Shown: in pieces, positions 18,210 through 26,808 of the stretch
Numbering within the stretch: the stretch's first letter is position 1
Layout: each line of letters opens with the position of its first letter
Assembly: GCF_009917385.1 (NCBI RefSeq)
Contig: NZ_QWLJ01000022.1
Location: 1-47,547, forward strand
Reading direction: 5' to 3'
Length of the DNA: 47,547 nt
Source of the DNA: Roseburia sp. 1XD42-34
Lineage (GTDB): Bacteria > Bacillota > Bacilli > Bacillales > Amphibacillaceae
The notes under the pieces: generated by a model
Database searches by the model: none
What the model saw: the letters and a program-made list of their open reading frames with translations, nothing else
Told to the model about the DNA's origin: nothing
Made by a program: the position numbers and the translations under genes

Positions 18210-18456
18210 TTGTTACTTTGGGATAACGAAGTAACCGAATAGCCATGTTCGACGTAAGCATTTAGCATCGAGACAACTTCACGAATCGCCCTACGATAAG
18301 TCATCATTGGTTCGTTACAAAGAGGAGGATCGACTAAAAACGGGCTTAGCGCTCAGGTGTCGGTACACCTCTGTTTTTAGTGGCATGATTCGTGTATCTC
18401 AGTTGCTTCGCTCCAGTCGCTACGTTGCTAACCGTACGCCTTGCGCTTTTGTTCTC
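18210..18456 (-). repeat. Family II intergenic repeat, copy a
   Basis: About 245 bp matching copies at 24625, 34126, 43250 and 47401. Shared landmarks include CCCTACGATAAGTCATCAT, CGACTAAAAACGGGCTT, and TCGCTACGTTGCTAA near one end with GTTCTC at the tip. The arms ATCGAC (18329-18334) and GTCGGT (18359-18364) occupy the place of GCCGAC/GTCGGC in copies d and e and still pair with one G-T wobble. A 61-codon minus-strand ORF here is just repeat sequence. Confidence 0.85.
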
Positions 18457-18694
18457 TACTTTTAAAATAGAAGAGCATAACGAGTCCAGCTGCCAACCAT
18501 ATGCTTTCATAAAAAGGAGCACACTCTCCAAGAACTTTTTCAGGTCTTTTTACTCCGGGTTGAACCCATATTTAAGATTACTTTATATTCTCCCCTAACT
18601 TTTTATAATGATTCTCTTGAAAAATGTTATTGTATTCCATGGAATAATATAGAAACAACCATATTTTACCTATTTTTGTATCATTAAAAATATA

Positions 18695-18724
18695 TTGACA
18701 CTTCTATTATGTTTTATGTAATAT
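18695..18724 (+). promoter_or_regulatory. Promoter of the abgBTA operon
   Basis: TTGACA (18695-18700), 18-bp spacer, TAATAT (18719-18724), about 35 bp before the abgB start codon. No operator that I can identify and no regulator gene adjacent. The stretch between the upstream repeat and this promoter is AT-rich without a gene. Confidence 0.65.
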
Positions 18725-18758
18725 AAAGAAAATTAGTAAGAGTAGGAGAGATGTCTTA

Positions 18759-20186
18759 ATGGAAAAGTTCACCAGAGACTATTTACATCAACACAAGCAG
18801 TTTTTTGAACAAATAAGCAAGTATATTTTTGAACATCCGGAAACAAGGTTTGAGGAGTATGAATCTTCTGCATTTTTAGCTACAGCTTGTGAAAAACAAG
18901 GATTTGAAGTGGAGAGAGGAGTCGGAAATATCGACACTGCATTTGTAGCGACTTATGGAGAAGGAGCACCAGTTATTGGCTTTTTAGGTGAGTTCGACGC
19001 GCTCTCAGGTTTAAGCCAAAAGCCGAATCAGACGACATACCAGCCATTGGAAGTAGATGTTGGTCATGGATGTGGGCATAATTTGCTTGGTACGGGAGCT
19101 TTCGCGGCAGCTTGTGCTGTGAAAGAATTCCTTAAGGCAAATAATCGTTCTGGTACAGTGAAATTTTTTGGCTGCCCTGGTGAAGAGGGAGGATCTGGTA
19201 AAACATTTATGGTTAGGGAAGGTGTATTTGCTGATGTTGATGCTGCGTTAACATGGCATCCATCCCCTGTCAATGCGATTATGAGTGCTTCGAGCCTTGC
19301 TAACTATCAGATATCTTTCGCCTTTAAAGGAACTACTTCGCACGCTGCTAATTCGCCTCATCTAGGTAGAAGTGCACTTGATGCTGTTGAATTGATGAAT
19401 GTAGGAGTGAATTATTTACGAGAACATGTTGTACCTGAAGCAAGATTACATTATGCGACAACAAATACAGGCGGGATTTCACCAAATGTTGTACAAGCCA
19501 ATGCAGAAGTTTTATATTTAATCCGTGCTCCAAAGGTGAGTCAAGTAGATGATATTTATCAACGTGTTTGTAAAATAGCCCAAGGCGCTGCATTAATGAC
19601 GGAAACAGAACTTACGATAAGGTTCGACAAGGCTTGTTCTAATTACATTCCAAACAGAAGTATGGAACAGTTATTGTATCAACATTTGCTCACATCCGGT
19701 GTGGAAAAGCCAACCGAAGAAGAAAAAACGTTTGCGAAAGAAATTTGGCATTCCCTTACAGAATCAGAGCAAGCAGGATATTTAGAAATTATTGAAGGCT
19801 TTGGTTATGTTGGCACTGGAAATGAATTTGCTAATAAATATGTCACAGAGACCATTTCACCTTATGAGGTTTCAGGTAAAATTTTGCCAGGCTCTACAGA
19901 TGTTGCTGATGTTAGCTGGGTAGTGCCGACTGCACAAGTAACTGCTGCCACTTCAGCTTTAGGCACCCCATTACACTCTTGGCAAATGACTGCTCAAGGC
20001 ATCAGCAGCTTTGCACATAAAGGTATGTTGCGAGCGGCCCAAGCCATGGCACTGACGGGAATTCAGTTGCTAACAGATTCAGCTGCATTGCAAGAGGCGA
20101 AAGAAGAATTTCATCAATTTGCAGCAAAAAACCCTTACAAATGTCCTATCCCCAATGAAGTGCAGCCTTCTGTATTGAAAACATAG
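18759..20186 (+). CDS. abgB: p-Aminobenzoyl-glutamate hydrolase subunit B-like M20 amidohydrolase
   Basis: 475 residues, M20 metallopeptidase family. Metal-ligand motifs: GHGCGHNLLGTGAF near residue 104, the catalytic GCPGEEGGSGKTF near 142, LTWHPSP, and a late SFAHKGM. The lid/dimerisation domain starts around FKGTTSHAANSPHLGRSALDAVELMNVGVNYL. The length and SVNA-like segment match AbgB, which with AbgA cleaves aminobenzoyl-glutamate (a folate breakdown product) to aminobenzoate and glutamate. RBS AGGAGAG, spacing 8. First gene of abgB-abgT-abgA. The actual substrate could be another N-acyl amino acid. Confidence 0.85.
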   Translation: MEKFTRDYLHQHKQFFEQISKYIFEHPETRFEEYESSAFLATACEKQGFEVERGVGNIDTAFVATYGEGAPVIGFLGEFDALSGLSQKPNQTTYQPLEVDVGHGCGHNLLGTGAFAAACAVKEFLKANNRSGTVKFFGCPGEEGGSGKTFMVREGVFADVDAALTWHPSPVNAIMSASSLANYQISFAFKGTTSHAANSPHLGRSALDAVELMNVGVNYLREHVVPEARLHYATTNTGGISPNVVQANAEVLYLIRAPKVSQVDDIYQRVCKIAQGAALMTETELTIRFDKACSNYIPNRSMEQLLYQHLLTSGVEKPTEEEKTFAKEIWHSLTESEQAGYLEIIEGFGYVGTGNEFANKYVTETISPYEVSGKILPGSTDVADVSWVVPTAQVTAATSALGTPLHSWQMTAQGISSFAHKGMLRAAQAMALTGIQLLTDSAALQEAKEEFHQFAAKNPYKCPIPNEVQPSVLKT

Positions 20187-20228
20187 ACAGAATTTATAAA
20201 ACAATTACACCAAGAAAGAGGGAATACG

Positions 20229-21746
20229 ATGAAAGAAAATACGAATAAAAGTTTATTTCAAAAGTTTCTAAACGGGATTGAAAGGGTTGGTAATAAACTT
20301 CCGGACCCATTTATCTTATTTATAGCATTAGCTCTCATCATTATTATCGCTTCTTCTGTCTTTAGTATGTTTAACGCCTCTGTTGTCCACCCAGGTTCTG
20401 GAGAAGAACTTCCCATTAAAAATTTGGCTTCTGGCGAAGGGATTCAATACATTTTAAGTTCCATGTTAGAAAATTTTACAGGTTTTGCTCCTTTGGGATT
20501 AGTATTAGCGATGATGTTAGGAATTGGGTTATCTGAAAAAGTAGGATTGTTGGATTATGCGATTCGAAAAACCATTATGAAATCACCCCCAGCATTAATT
20601 ACGTATACGGTTGTATTTGTTGGTATTATGGGTAATTTAGCATCCGATGCCGCTATGGTGCTTATTCCACCACTAGCTGCTATGGTATTTTATAAAGTTG
20701 GACGTCATCCATTAGTTGGTTTAGTTGCAGGTTATGCGGCTACAGGTGCAGGATTTACAGCGAACTTATTTATTGCGGGAACAGACGTGTTGTTAGCTGG
20801 TATATCGACAGAAGCAGCTGCCATCATTGATGACTCTATAACAGTAACGCCTGTAGATAATTGGTATTTTAATATTGTATCTGTTTTCGTTATTACCATT
20901 GTAGGTGGACTTATTACGGATAAGTTTATTGAACCGAGATTAGGTAAGTATAAAGGTGGTTCTGTCGAGGCTGCGTTGGAAGAAGATCACCCTAAAGCAG
21001 GGAAAGGTTTTCGTAATGCCGTTATAGCCGGGTTAGCCTACATTGCTTTGATCGTAACTGCCATTTTCATACCGAATAGCCCTTTAAAAGGTGAGGGTGG
21101 CACTATTGTTCCATCTCCATTTTTAGACGGAATCGTCCCAATTATCCTAATTTTCTTTGTTATTATTGGTGTTACTTATGGGATTACGATAGGAAAAATC
21201 AAATCCAGTAAAGATGTAAGTGGTTATATGGCTGAATCAATGAAAGATATGGCTGGATACATTGTTTTAATCTTCGCAATTGCTCAGTTTGTAAACTATT
21301 TTAGTTGGTCCAATATTGGTACGTGGGTAGCTGTAAATGGAGCCGACTTTCTAAAAGAAGTTAACTTTACTGGGATTTGGCTCATTATTGGGTATATTCT
21401 TTTCACTGCTGCGTTAAATTTCTTAATTACTTCTGGTTCAGCGAAATGGGCGTTGGAAGCTCCGGTATTTATTCCGATGTTTATGCAATTAGGATATAGT
21501 CCAGCATTTACTCAAGCAGCTTATCGTGTTGCTGACTCTTCCACAAACATTGTTACGCCACTAATGCCTTACATGGTGATCATTTTAGCTTTTATGCAAA
21601 AATATGACAAAAAGGCCGGAATCGGTACCTTTATTTCATTAATGATTCCATACTCGGCCGCGTTTTTATTAACATGGATTATTCTCATTTTAATTTTCTT
21701 TTACGCAGGTATCCCATTTGGCCCTGGTGTTACACCGTTTCTCTAG
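20229..21746 (+). CDS. abgT: AbgT family transporter (p-aminobenzoyl-glutamate)
   Basis: 505 residues with about 11-13 hydrophobic helices and two re-entrant-like regions. Family features: N-terminal NGIERVGNKLPDPFILF, the MGNLASDAAMVLIPPLAAMVFYKVGRHPLVG segment, GYAATGAGFTANLFIAGTDVLLAGIS, and C-terminal RVADSSTNIVTPLMPYMVIIL. AbgT proteins import aminobenzoyl-glutamate using the ion gradient; some export sulfonamides instead. It sits between the two hydrolase subunit genes, 42 bp after abgB, which favours import of their substrate. RBS AAGAGGGA. Confidence 0.92.
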   Translation: MKENTNKSLFQKFLNGIERVGNKLPDPFILFIALALIIIIASSVFSMFNASVVHPGSGEELPIKNLASGEGIQYILSSMLENFTGFAPLGLVLAMMLGIGLSEKVGLLDYAIRKTIMKSPPALITYTVVFVGIMGNLASDAAMVLIPPLAAMVFYKVGRHPLVGLVAGYAATGAGFTANLFIAGTDVLLAGISTEAAAIIDDSITVTPVDNWYFNIVSVFVITIVGGLITDKFIEPRLGKYKGGSVEAALEEDHPKAGKGFRNAVIAGLAYIALIVTAIFIPNSPLKGEGGTIVPSPFLDGIVPIILIFFVIIGVTYGITIGKIKSSKDVSGYMAESMKDMAGYIVLIFAIAQFVNYFSWSNIGTWVAVNGADFLKEVNFTGIWLIIGYILFTAALNFLITSGSAKWALEAPVFIPMFMQLGYSPAFTQAAYRVADSSTNIVTPLMPYMVIILAFMQKYDKKAGIGTFISLMIPYSAAFLLTWIILILIFFYAGIPFGPGVTPFL

Positions 21747-21754
21747 ATGCAGAT

Positions 21755-21783
21755 GCATGTGGAGCTATGCTGCCTCTACATGC
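21755..21783 (+). other. Hairpin between abgT and abgA
   Basis: GCATGTGGAG (21755-21764) pairs with CTCTACATGC (21774-21783) with one mismatch. No clear T-run follows, so it may be a processing or attenuation hairpin in the 178-bp gap rather than a full terminator. Confidence 0.35.
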
Positions 21784-21924
21784 ACTTTCTACATATCTGA
21801 AATGGACGAATAAGAAACAAGCAGCATGCGTCCCAACCGGGGTGTCGAGCAGCTAGTCCAATATATATTTCCATTTCAAACCGCTTATTATATGATAAAA
21901 TCAGATAAAGGAGAGGACATAACT

Positions 21925-23220
21925 ATGGCAGTGGAGTTGAAAGAGAAATTAAGCAACTGGCGAAGAGACCTTCACCAATATCCTGAAACGGGTTTTTTAG
22001 AAATACGGACAGCATCGATGGTTGCGTCTGTTTTATCCGAATTGGGATTTACGTTGGAAATGGGAAAAGAAGTCATGTCCGAAAAACATTGCATGGGGAA
22101 ACCTGATGAAAAAGTGACAGCAGAACATTATGCATGGGCACTTGATAACGGGGCAAATAAAGCATTCGTAGAGCCCTTTAAAGAAGGATACACCGGTATT
22201 GTTGCGACTTTGAAAACCAATATTCCAGGGCCTACGATTGCGTATCGTTTTGATATGGATGCACTTGATATTTTTGAATCAGATGCGAATGATCATGTTC
22301 CTGTTAAAGAAGGGTTCCGGTCGCAAGTCGATGGGAAAATGCATGCATGTGGTCATGATGCGCATACTGCGATTGGGCTTGGCTTAGCTACTCTTATTGC
22401 AGCAGAAAAAGAAAAGCTGTCTGGAACGATTAAGCTTATTTTCCAACCAGCTGAAGAAGGAACTCGTGGTGCCAAATCAATGGTGGAAGCAAATGTTGTA
22501 ACAGATGTAGATTATTTTATTGCTTCGCATATTGGAACAGGAGTGCCTCACGGACATTTTTTGGCAGCCAATAATGGATTTTTAGCTACTTCAAAGTTGG
22601 ATGTAGCTTTCCGTGGGACTGCTGCACATGCTGGTGGAAACCCAGAACAAGGGAAAAACGCCTTATTAGCTGCTGCAGCTGCTGTATTAAACGTCCACGC
22701 AATTTCTCGTCACTCGCAAGGAGTTTCTAGAGTGAATGTCGGTGAACTGCATGCAGGAAGCGGTCGAAATATTATCGCTAATCATGCAATGATGAAAGTC
22801 GAAACGCGTGGGGAGCATGCCGCTATTAATCAGTATATGAAAGAACAGGTAGAGTCCATTGTTGCTGGAGCTGCTAAGATGTACCAAGTTGATTACGAAA
22901 TAAAGACAGTAGGTGAGGCGATTAACTGTACATGCTCAGAGGAATTAGCACGTATGCTTTATGAATGTGCTAATGCATCTCCAGACATTATTCACGCTGA
23001 ATTGCAAAATGATGCTGGGGCGGGATCTGAGGATGCCACGTACTTTATGGAGGCAGTCCAGAAAAACGGCGGCTTGGCGACATATTGTATTTTTGGGACA
23101 GAGTTAGCTGCCGGGCATCATAACGAAAAGTTCGATATCCACGAAGCAACGCTGCTCTCAGCTGTACAAATTTTGTATAAATCTGTGCATAAACTGTTAG
23201 CAGAAGTAGGCTGTAAGTAA
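21925..23220 (+). CDS. abgA: p-Aminobenzoyl-glutamate hydrolase subunit A-like M20 amidohydrolase
   Basis: 431 residues, M20 family, paralogous to but distinct from abgB. Motifs: WRRDLHQYPETGF, RFDMDALDIFES, the metal site HACGHDAHTAIGLGLA, catalytic FQPAEEGTRGAKSM, and the late HNEKFDIHE metal ligand. The long spacer between the first two motifs (about 60 residues) is characteristic of AbgA. The ATG at 21925 is chosen because AAAGGAGAGG lies 8-11 bases upstream; the frame opens at 21826, but that start has no RBS and adds an unrelated tail. Likely partner subunit of AbgB. Confidence 0.87.
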   Translation: MAVELKEKLSNWRRDLHQYPETGFLEIRTASMVASVLSELGFTLEMGKEVMSEKHCMGKPDEKVTAEHYAWALDNGANKAFVEPFKEGYTGIVATLKTNIPGPTIAYRFDMDALDIFESDANDHVPVKEGFRSQVDGKMHACGHDAHTAIGLGLATLIAAEKEKLSGTIKLIFQPAEEGTRGAKSMVEANVVTDVDYFIASHIGTGVPHGHFLAANNGFLATSKLDVAFRGTAAHAGGNPEQGKNALLAAAAAVLNVHAISRHSQGVSRVNVGELHAGSGRNIIANHAMMKVETRGEHAAINQYMKEQVESIVAGAAKMYQVDYEIKTVGEAINCTCSEELARMLYECANASPDIIHAELQNDAGAGSEDATYFMEAVQKNGGLATYCIFGTELAAGHHNEKFDIHEATLLSAVQILYKSVHKLLAEVGCK

Positions 23221-23656
23221 CGAATATGATAGATATAAGAAGTTGCCATGTCCATAATGAAACTATGGAAGGGAAAGATTTTAAATTAGTGACGGACCTT
23301 TAACGATTCAGTATAAGTTAAATATATACAGAGATATTTGTCATTATATTCCATAAGAAGAGGGCACTCACCTTTGCTATAATAAGTTTAAATAAATTTT
23401 TGGATAAGAAAACTAACAATGAAGAGTCCTAACGTACAATGATACCCATCATTTGCCTACATGGATTAACGGATATGTATATCAAAATATGCGGAGTATT
23501 TTAATTATTTTGAAAATAAAGAAATGCAGAATTTACGCTTTATGATGCTGCGCAGTACTAGCTTGTTAAGAAAAGGCCATAGGGTTTAAGACAAGGCTTG
23601 GCATCGTTAAAAAGCGTAAGAACCCCTCGCAAATAAATAATTGATAGACTCCATAT
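23221..23656. other. Intergenic, no gene seen
   Basis: About 435 bases between abgA and the next repeat. No ORF with an RBS and no strong hairpin. A TATAAT-like box near 23379 lacks a matching -35. Confidence 0.5.
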
Positions 23657-23855
23657 TTATCCCATATATAAGGTGCTGTAAGCTCCCGCTTCAGGAGTTG
23701 GATAATCTGTACTGCAACAAGTCTAAATGAAAGATAACAGCACCTAAATGCCCTGTCTCGTAAGAGTCCTTTAGGTTATACATACCAATATGGTACGAGT
23801 CATCATTGGGGGAGGAATGAAAACACCCCTTGATGGAAGATTCACTTTATGAAAG
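23657..23855 (+). repeat. Family I intergenic repeat, copy A
   Basis: About 199 bp. Arms GGTGCTGT (23672-23679) and ACAGCACC (23737-23744) close an outer stem; ACCTAAA (23742-23748) and TTTAGGT (23770-23776) form a second; a third hairpin, GATGATGACTCG-side against CCCCTTGATG near 23802-23837, ends in GATGGAAGATTCACTTTATG. The same landmarks recur at 29206, 35252, 36370 (inverted) and 40842, with partial copies at 26660 and 44975. Confidence 0.85.
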
Positions 23856-23924
23856 TTTTTCTATCTTGTTTCAATCATGTTAGAATAATAGATATCACAT
23901 ATTATTGGAACAAGGAAGGATCGT

Positions 23925-24599
23925 ATGACAAAGCAAATTCTGTTTAACGACTGGCAGCCATTATTAAAAGAAGAGTTTCACAAGCCCTATTATCTTCAAT
24001 TGCGGGAGTTTTTGAAACAGGAGTATACTTCTTACACCATTTATCCAAATATGAACGATATATTTAATGCGTTACACTATACTTCATTTGAAGATGTGAA
24101 AGTAGTTATTTTAGGGCAAGACCCGTATCATGGTCCGAATCAAGCTCATGGGCTAAGCTTTTCTGTGAAAAAGGGAGTCGCACTTCCTCCATCTTTAAAA
24201 AACATATTTACCGAAATGCAACAGGACTTGGGGCATCCGATCCCCACCCATGGTTCATTGGAATCATGGGCAAAACAAGGAGTATTGTTGTTGAATAATG
24301 TGCTTACTGTTCGTAAAGGACAAGCACATTCACATCGAGGAATGGGATGGGAACAATTTACCGATCGTGTCATTCAGTTGCTAAACTATAAAAATGACCC
24401 AGTTGTGTATATATTATGGGGAGGGGCTGCACAAAAAAAGCAGGCCCTTATTGATACGAATAAGCATTACATTATCAAGTCTCCCCACCCAAGTCCTTTA
24501 TCAGCGTATAGAGGATTTTTTGGCAGTAAACCTTTTTCTAAAACGAATAAACTATTAAAGCAACTGGACAGACACCCAATTGATTGGCGAATTGAATAG
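23925..24599 (+). CDS. ung: Uracil-DNA glycosylase
   Basis: 224 residues, standard length for family 1 UDG. It excises uracil from DNA in base-excision repair. The water-activating loop [19 protein letters not shown] has the catalytic Asp at residue 66; the Leu-intercalation loop [13 protein letters not shown] holds the catalytic His; [18 protein letters not shown] is the middle motif. RBS AAGGAAGG before the ATG. Monocistronic, flanked by repeat copies on both sides. Confidence 0.97.
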   Translation: MTKQILFNDWQPLLKEEFHKPYYLQLREFLKQEYTSYTIYPNMNDIFNALHYTSFEDVKVVILGQDPYHGPNQAHGLSFSVKKGVALPPSLKNIFTEMQQDLGHPIPTHGSLESWAKQGVLLLNNVLTVRKGQAHSHRGMGWEQFTDRVIQLLNYKNDPVVYILWGGAAQKKQALIDTNKHYIIKSPHPSPLSAYRGFFGSKPFSKTNKLLKQLDRHPIDWRIE

Positions 24600-24624
24600 A
24601 AAACGGATAATGGAACTAAAATGA

Positions 24625-24852
24625 AGAACAAAGGCGCGGGGAGTCTGTTTAGCAACGTAGCAAATGGAACGAAGCAACTAAAGATAAAGGAATTATACCA
24701 CTAAAATGGGGTATGCTGACGTCTGGACGGCAAGTCTGTTTTTAGTCGGTCTTCCTCTTAGTGACGAACCGATGAGGCCTTATCGTAGGGCACATTTCTA
24801 AAGTCGCATCGTTGCTGGGCTCATGCGTCGGACGTGGTTATTTCGTTATCCA
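24625..24852 (+). repeat. Family II intergenic repeat, copy b
   Basis: Begins GAACAAAGGCGC and ends near CGTTATCCACAAG. Compared with the other copies the second hairpin reads ATACC (24695-24699)/GGTAT (24710-24714) where copies d and e have CTCCTG/CAGGAG, and the larger stem reads GCTGAC (24715-24720)/GTCGGT (24745-24750) with two wobble pairs. The pairing potential is kept while sequence differs. Confidence 0.85.
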
Positions 24853-25023
24853 CAAGCACCTTATTTTATAACAAAGGCGTGGAATGATGGTAATTCCATG
24901 CCTTTTCTAAATTATCCCTAAAATGGAAGTTAGCCCTTTTAAAGTTATATTCCCATTGACAGTGTTCCACCTTCTAAGAAGAGCTTAACAAACTTAAAGC
25001 GTTCTCTAGTCGAAAATTAAATA

Positions 25024-25065
25024 TTGACATAGGATATGAAGCTAGATTAGTATATTAATAATATA
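25024..25065 (+). promoter_or_regulatory. Promoter of the nhaC-type gene with AT-rich palindrome
   Basis: TTGACA (25024-25029), 18-bp spacer and TAGTAT (25048-25053). A 15-base perfect AT palindrome (TATATTAATAATATA, 25051-25065) overlaps the -10 and start region and could be an operator or a DNA-melting element. Confidence 0.5.
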
Positions 25066-25103
25066 TTATGCATATTAATACATCGGAGAAACGAGGAGAA
25101 GTC

Positions 25104-26630
25104 ATGGAGCATATGGGAGTTATTTCTTTAATTCCACCAATAGTAGCAATTGTATTAGCTGTTATATTTCGGAATGTTATTGTATCTTTATTCACGGGTA
25201 TATTTGTGGGACTGTTAATGCTCACAAATGGAAATCCAATTACTGCAACAACGAGCACTATCCGCGACTATTTATTCCCACAGTTAACTGATAGCTACAA
25301 TGCAGCCGTGATCGTTCTATTATGTTTTATCGGCGGGTTTGTTGCTTTAGTAGAGCGTTCGGGTGGGGGCGCAGCTTTAGCAACAAGAACGGTTAAGTGG
25401 ATTAACACAAAAGCGAAAACCCAATTATCAGCATGGTTTGGAGGCATCATTATCTTTTTTTCCGATATGGGCACACCTTTAATTGTTGGTCCTGTATTCG
25501 AAAAATTGTTTGATAAAGTAAAAGTATCGCGAGAAAAATTGGCTTGGATTCTTGATTCTACATCCTCACCCGTTGCTATTTTAATTCCGTTCATAGGTTG
25601 GGGAATATATATCATGGGTATTATGAAAGAAGAATTTGATCGATTAAGTATCACATCGTCTGAATTTACAACGTTTGTTCAAGCAATTCCATTTCAATTC
25701 TATGCGATTCTATCGGTAATTATTGTTCCAATTGTAGCATTAACCAAAATGGATTTTGGAGCGATGGCAAAAGCAGAAAAACGAGTGCAGCAGACAGGAC
25801 AAATTTACTGGCAACGATCAAAGCCATTGCGCAAAGCGGATGTAACCGAAGATTCTTTGCCTGCGACTCATCCGATGCTAATTTGGCTGCCTCTTGCTGT
25901 ATTGTTTATAACCTTATTTAGTTTATTGATTGCTTATGGTTTTCCAGTCAAATCTGTACCAGGTAGCGATTTCCGCGTCGCTTTAAGCACCGCTTACTTA
26001 TTTGCTGCCGTTATTTTAATGATATTAATGGTATCATTTAAAGTGAAGAAAATAAGTACGATCTTGGATATTTATTTAAAGGGCATGCAACGAATGGTTC
26101 AAGTTATTTTAATTTTGGTTTTGGCGTGGGCATTGGGCTCTTTATTAGGTGAAATGGGGACAGCAGCGTATATCGTTGAACAACTAGATGGTAATGTGTC
26201 AGGTAATATGGTACCAGCCATTATTTTCTTAGCAGCAGCAAGTATGTCATTTGCAACCGGAAGTTCATGGGGAACTTTCGCAATTATGCTTCCGCTTGCT
26301 ATTCCTATGGCAGATGGTCTTAATGCTCCAATGCTTGTTAGTATAGGAGCTGTATTATCAGGAGGGTTATTTGGTGATCATTGCTCGCCGATTTCGGATT
26401 CCACCATTTTAGCATCAACAGGGGCAGGCTGTGATCATATGGATCATGTAAAAACGCAATTACCATATGCGTTAACCAATGGGGTGATTGCCCTAGTGTC
26501 ATTTATTATCGCTGGGTTTACGGAGAGTCATTGGACTGTATTCATAAGTATTGCACTGATGATGATGATATTTGTAGTTTTATCCCGAATAAAAGGTGCC
26601 GTTAGACCCCTCAACGGGGAGACAGAGTAG
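25104..26630 (+). CDS. NhaC-type Na+/H+ antiporter family protein
   Basis: 508 residues with 11-12 hydrophobic helices, Na_H_antiporter (PF03553) family. Diagnostic segment: GGLFGDHCSPISDSTILASTGAGCDHMDHVKTQLPYA in the C-terminal third, together with SFATGSSWGTFAIMLPLAIPMADG and SDMGTPLIVGPVFEKL earlier. Members exchange Na+ for H+ or an amino-acid pair (malate/lactate, arginine/ornithine-like). Given the argH gene just downstream, an organic-substrate role is possible but unproven. The ATG at 25104 has GAGGAG 5 bases upstream; the frame opens at 25068 without an RBS. Confidence 0.85.
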   Translation: MEHMGVISLIPPIVAIVLAVIFRNVIVSLFTGIFVGLLMLTNGNPITATTSTIRDYLFPQLTDSYNAAVIVLLCFIGGFVALVERSGGGAALATRTVKWINTKAKTQLSAWFGGIIIFFSDMGTPLIVGPVFEKLFDKVKVSREKLAWILDSTSSPVAILIPFIGWGIYIMGIMKEEFDRLSITSSEFTTFVQAIPFQFYAILSVIIVPIVALTKMDFGAMAKAEKRVQQTGQIYWQRSKPLRKADVTEDSLPATHPMLIWLPLAVLFITLFSLLIAYGFPVKSVPGSDFRVALSTAYLFAAVILMILMVSFKVKKISTILDIYLKGMQRMVQVILILVLAWALGSLLGEMGTAAYIVEQLDGNVSGNMVPAIIFLAAASMSFATGSSWGTFAIMLPLAIPMADGLNAPMLVSIGAVLSGGLFGDHCSPISDSTILASTGAGCDHMDHVKTQLPYALTNGVIALVSFIIAGFTESHWTVFISIALMMMIFVVLSRIKGAVRPLNGETE

Positions 26631-26659
26631 TTACTAAGCGTTTTACGAGTGGGGGAAAG

Positions 26660-26772
26660 GCACCTATATCCTATATTTACGATTCGTTCAAGTAGCGTAA
26701 GACCATCCCTTGAGGTACTAACAATCAATGGGATGAAAGACCCCTCACTGATGGAAGGCTCACTTTATCAAA
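26660..26772 (+). repeat. Family I intergenic repeat, partial copy F
   Basis: Only the 3' third is clear: ACTAACAATCAATGGG, then CCCCTCACTGATGGAAGGCTCACTTTAT, the terminal hairpin shared by copies A, B and D. The 5' part is too diverged to place its boundary. Lies between the nhaC-type gene and argH, so it would be in their joint transcript if they are co-transcribed. Confidence 0.6.
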
Positions 26773-26808
26773 ATGGAAAAATAAACAGTAGGGAGTGGAA
26801 AATATAGC

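Noticed and set aside
18346..18531. 61-codon ORF inside family II copy a
   Set aside because: It is entirely repeat sequence; other copies do not keep the frame.
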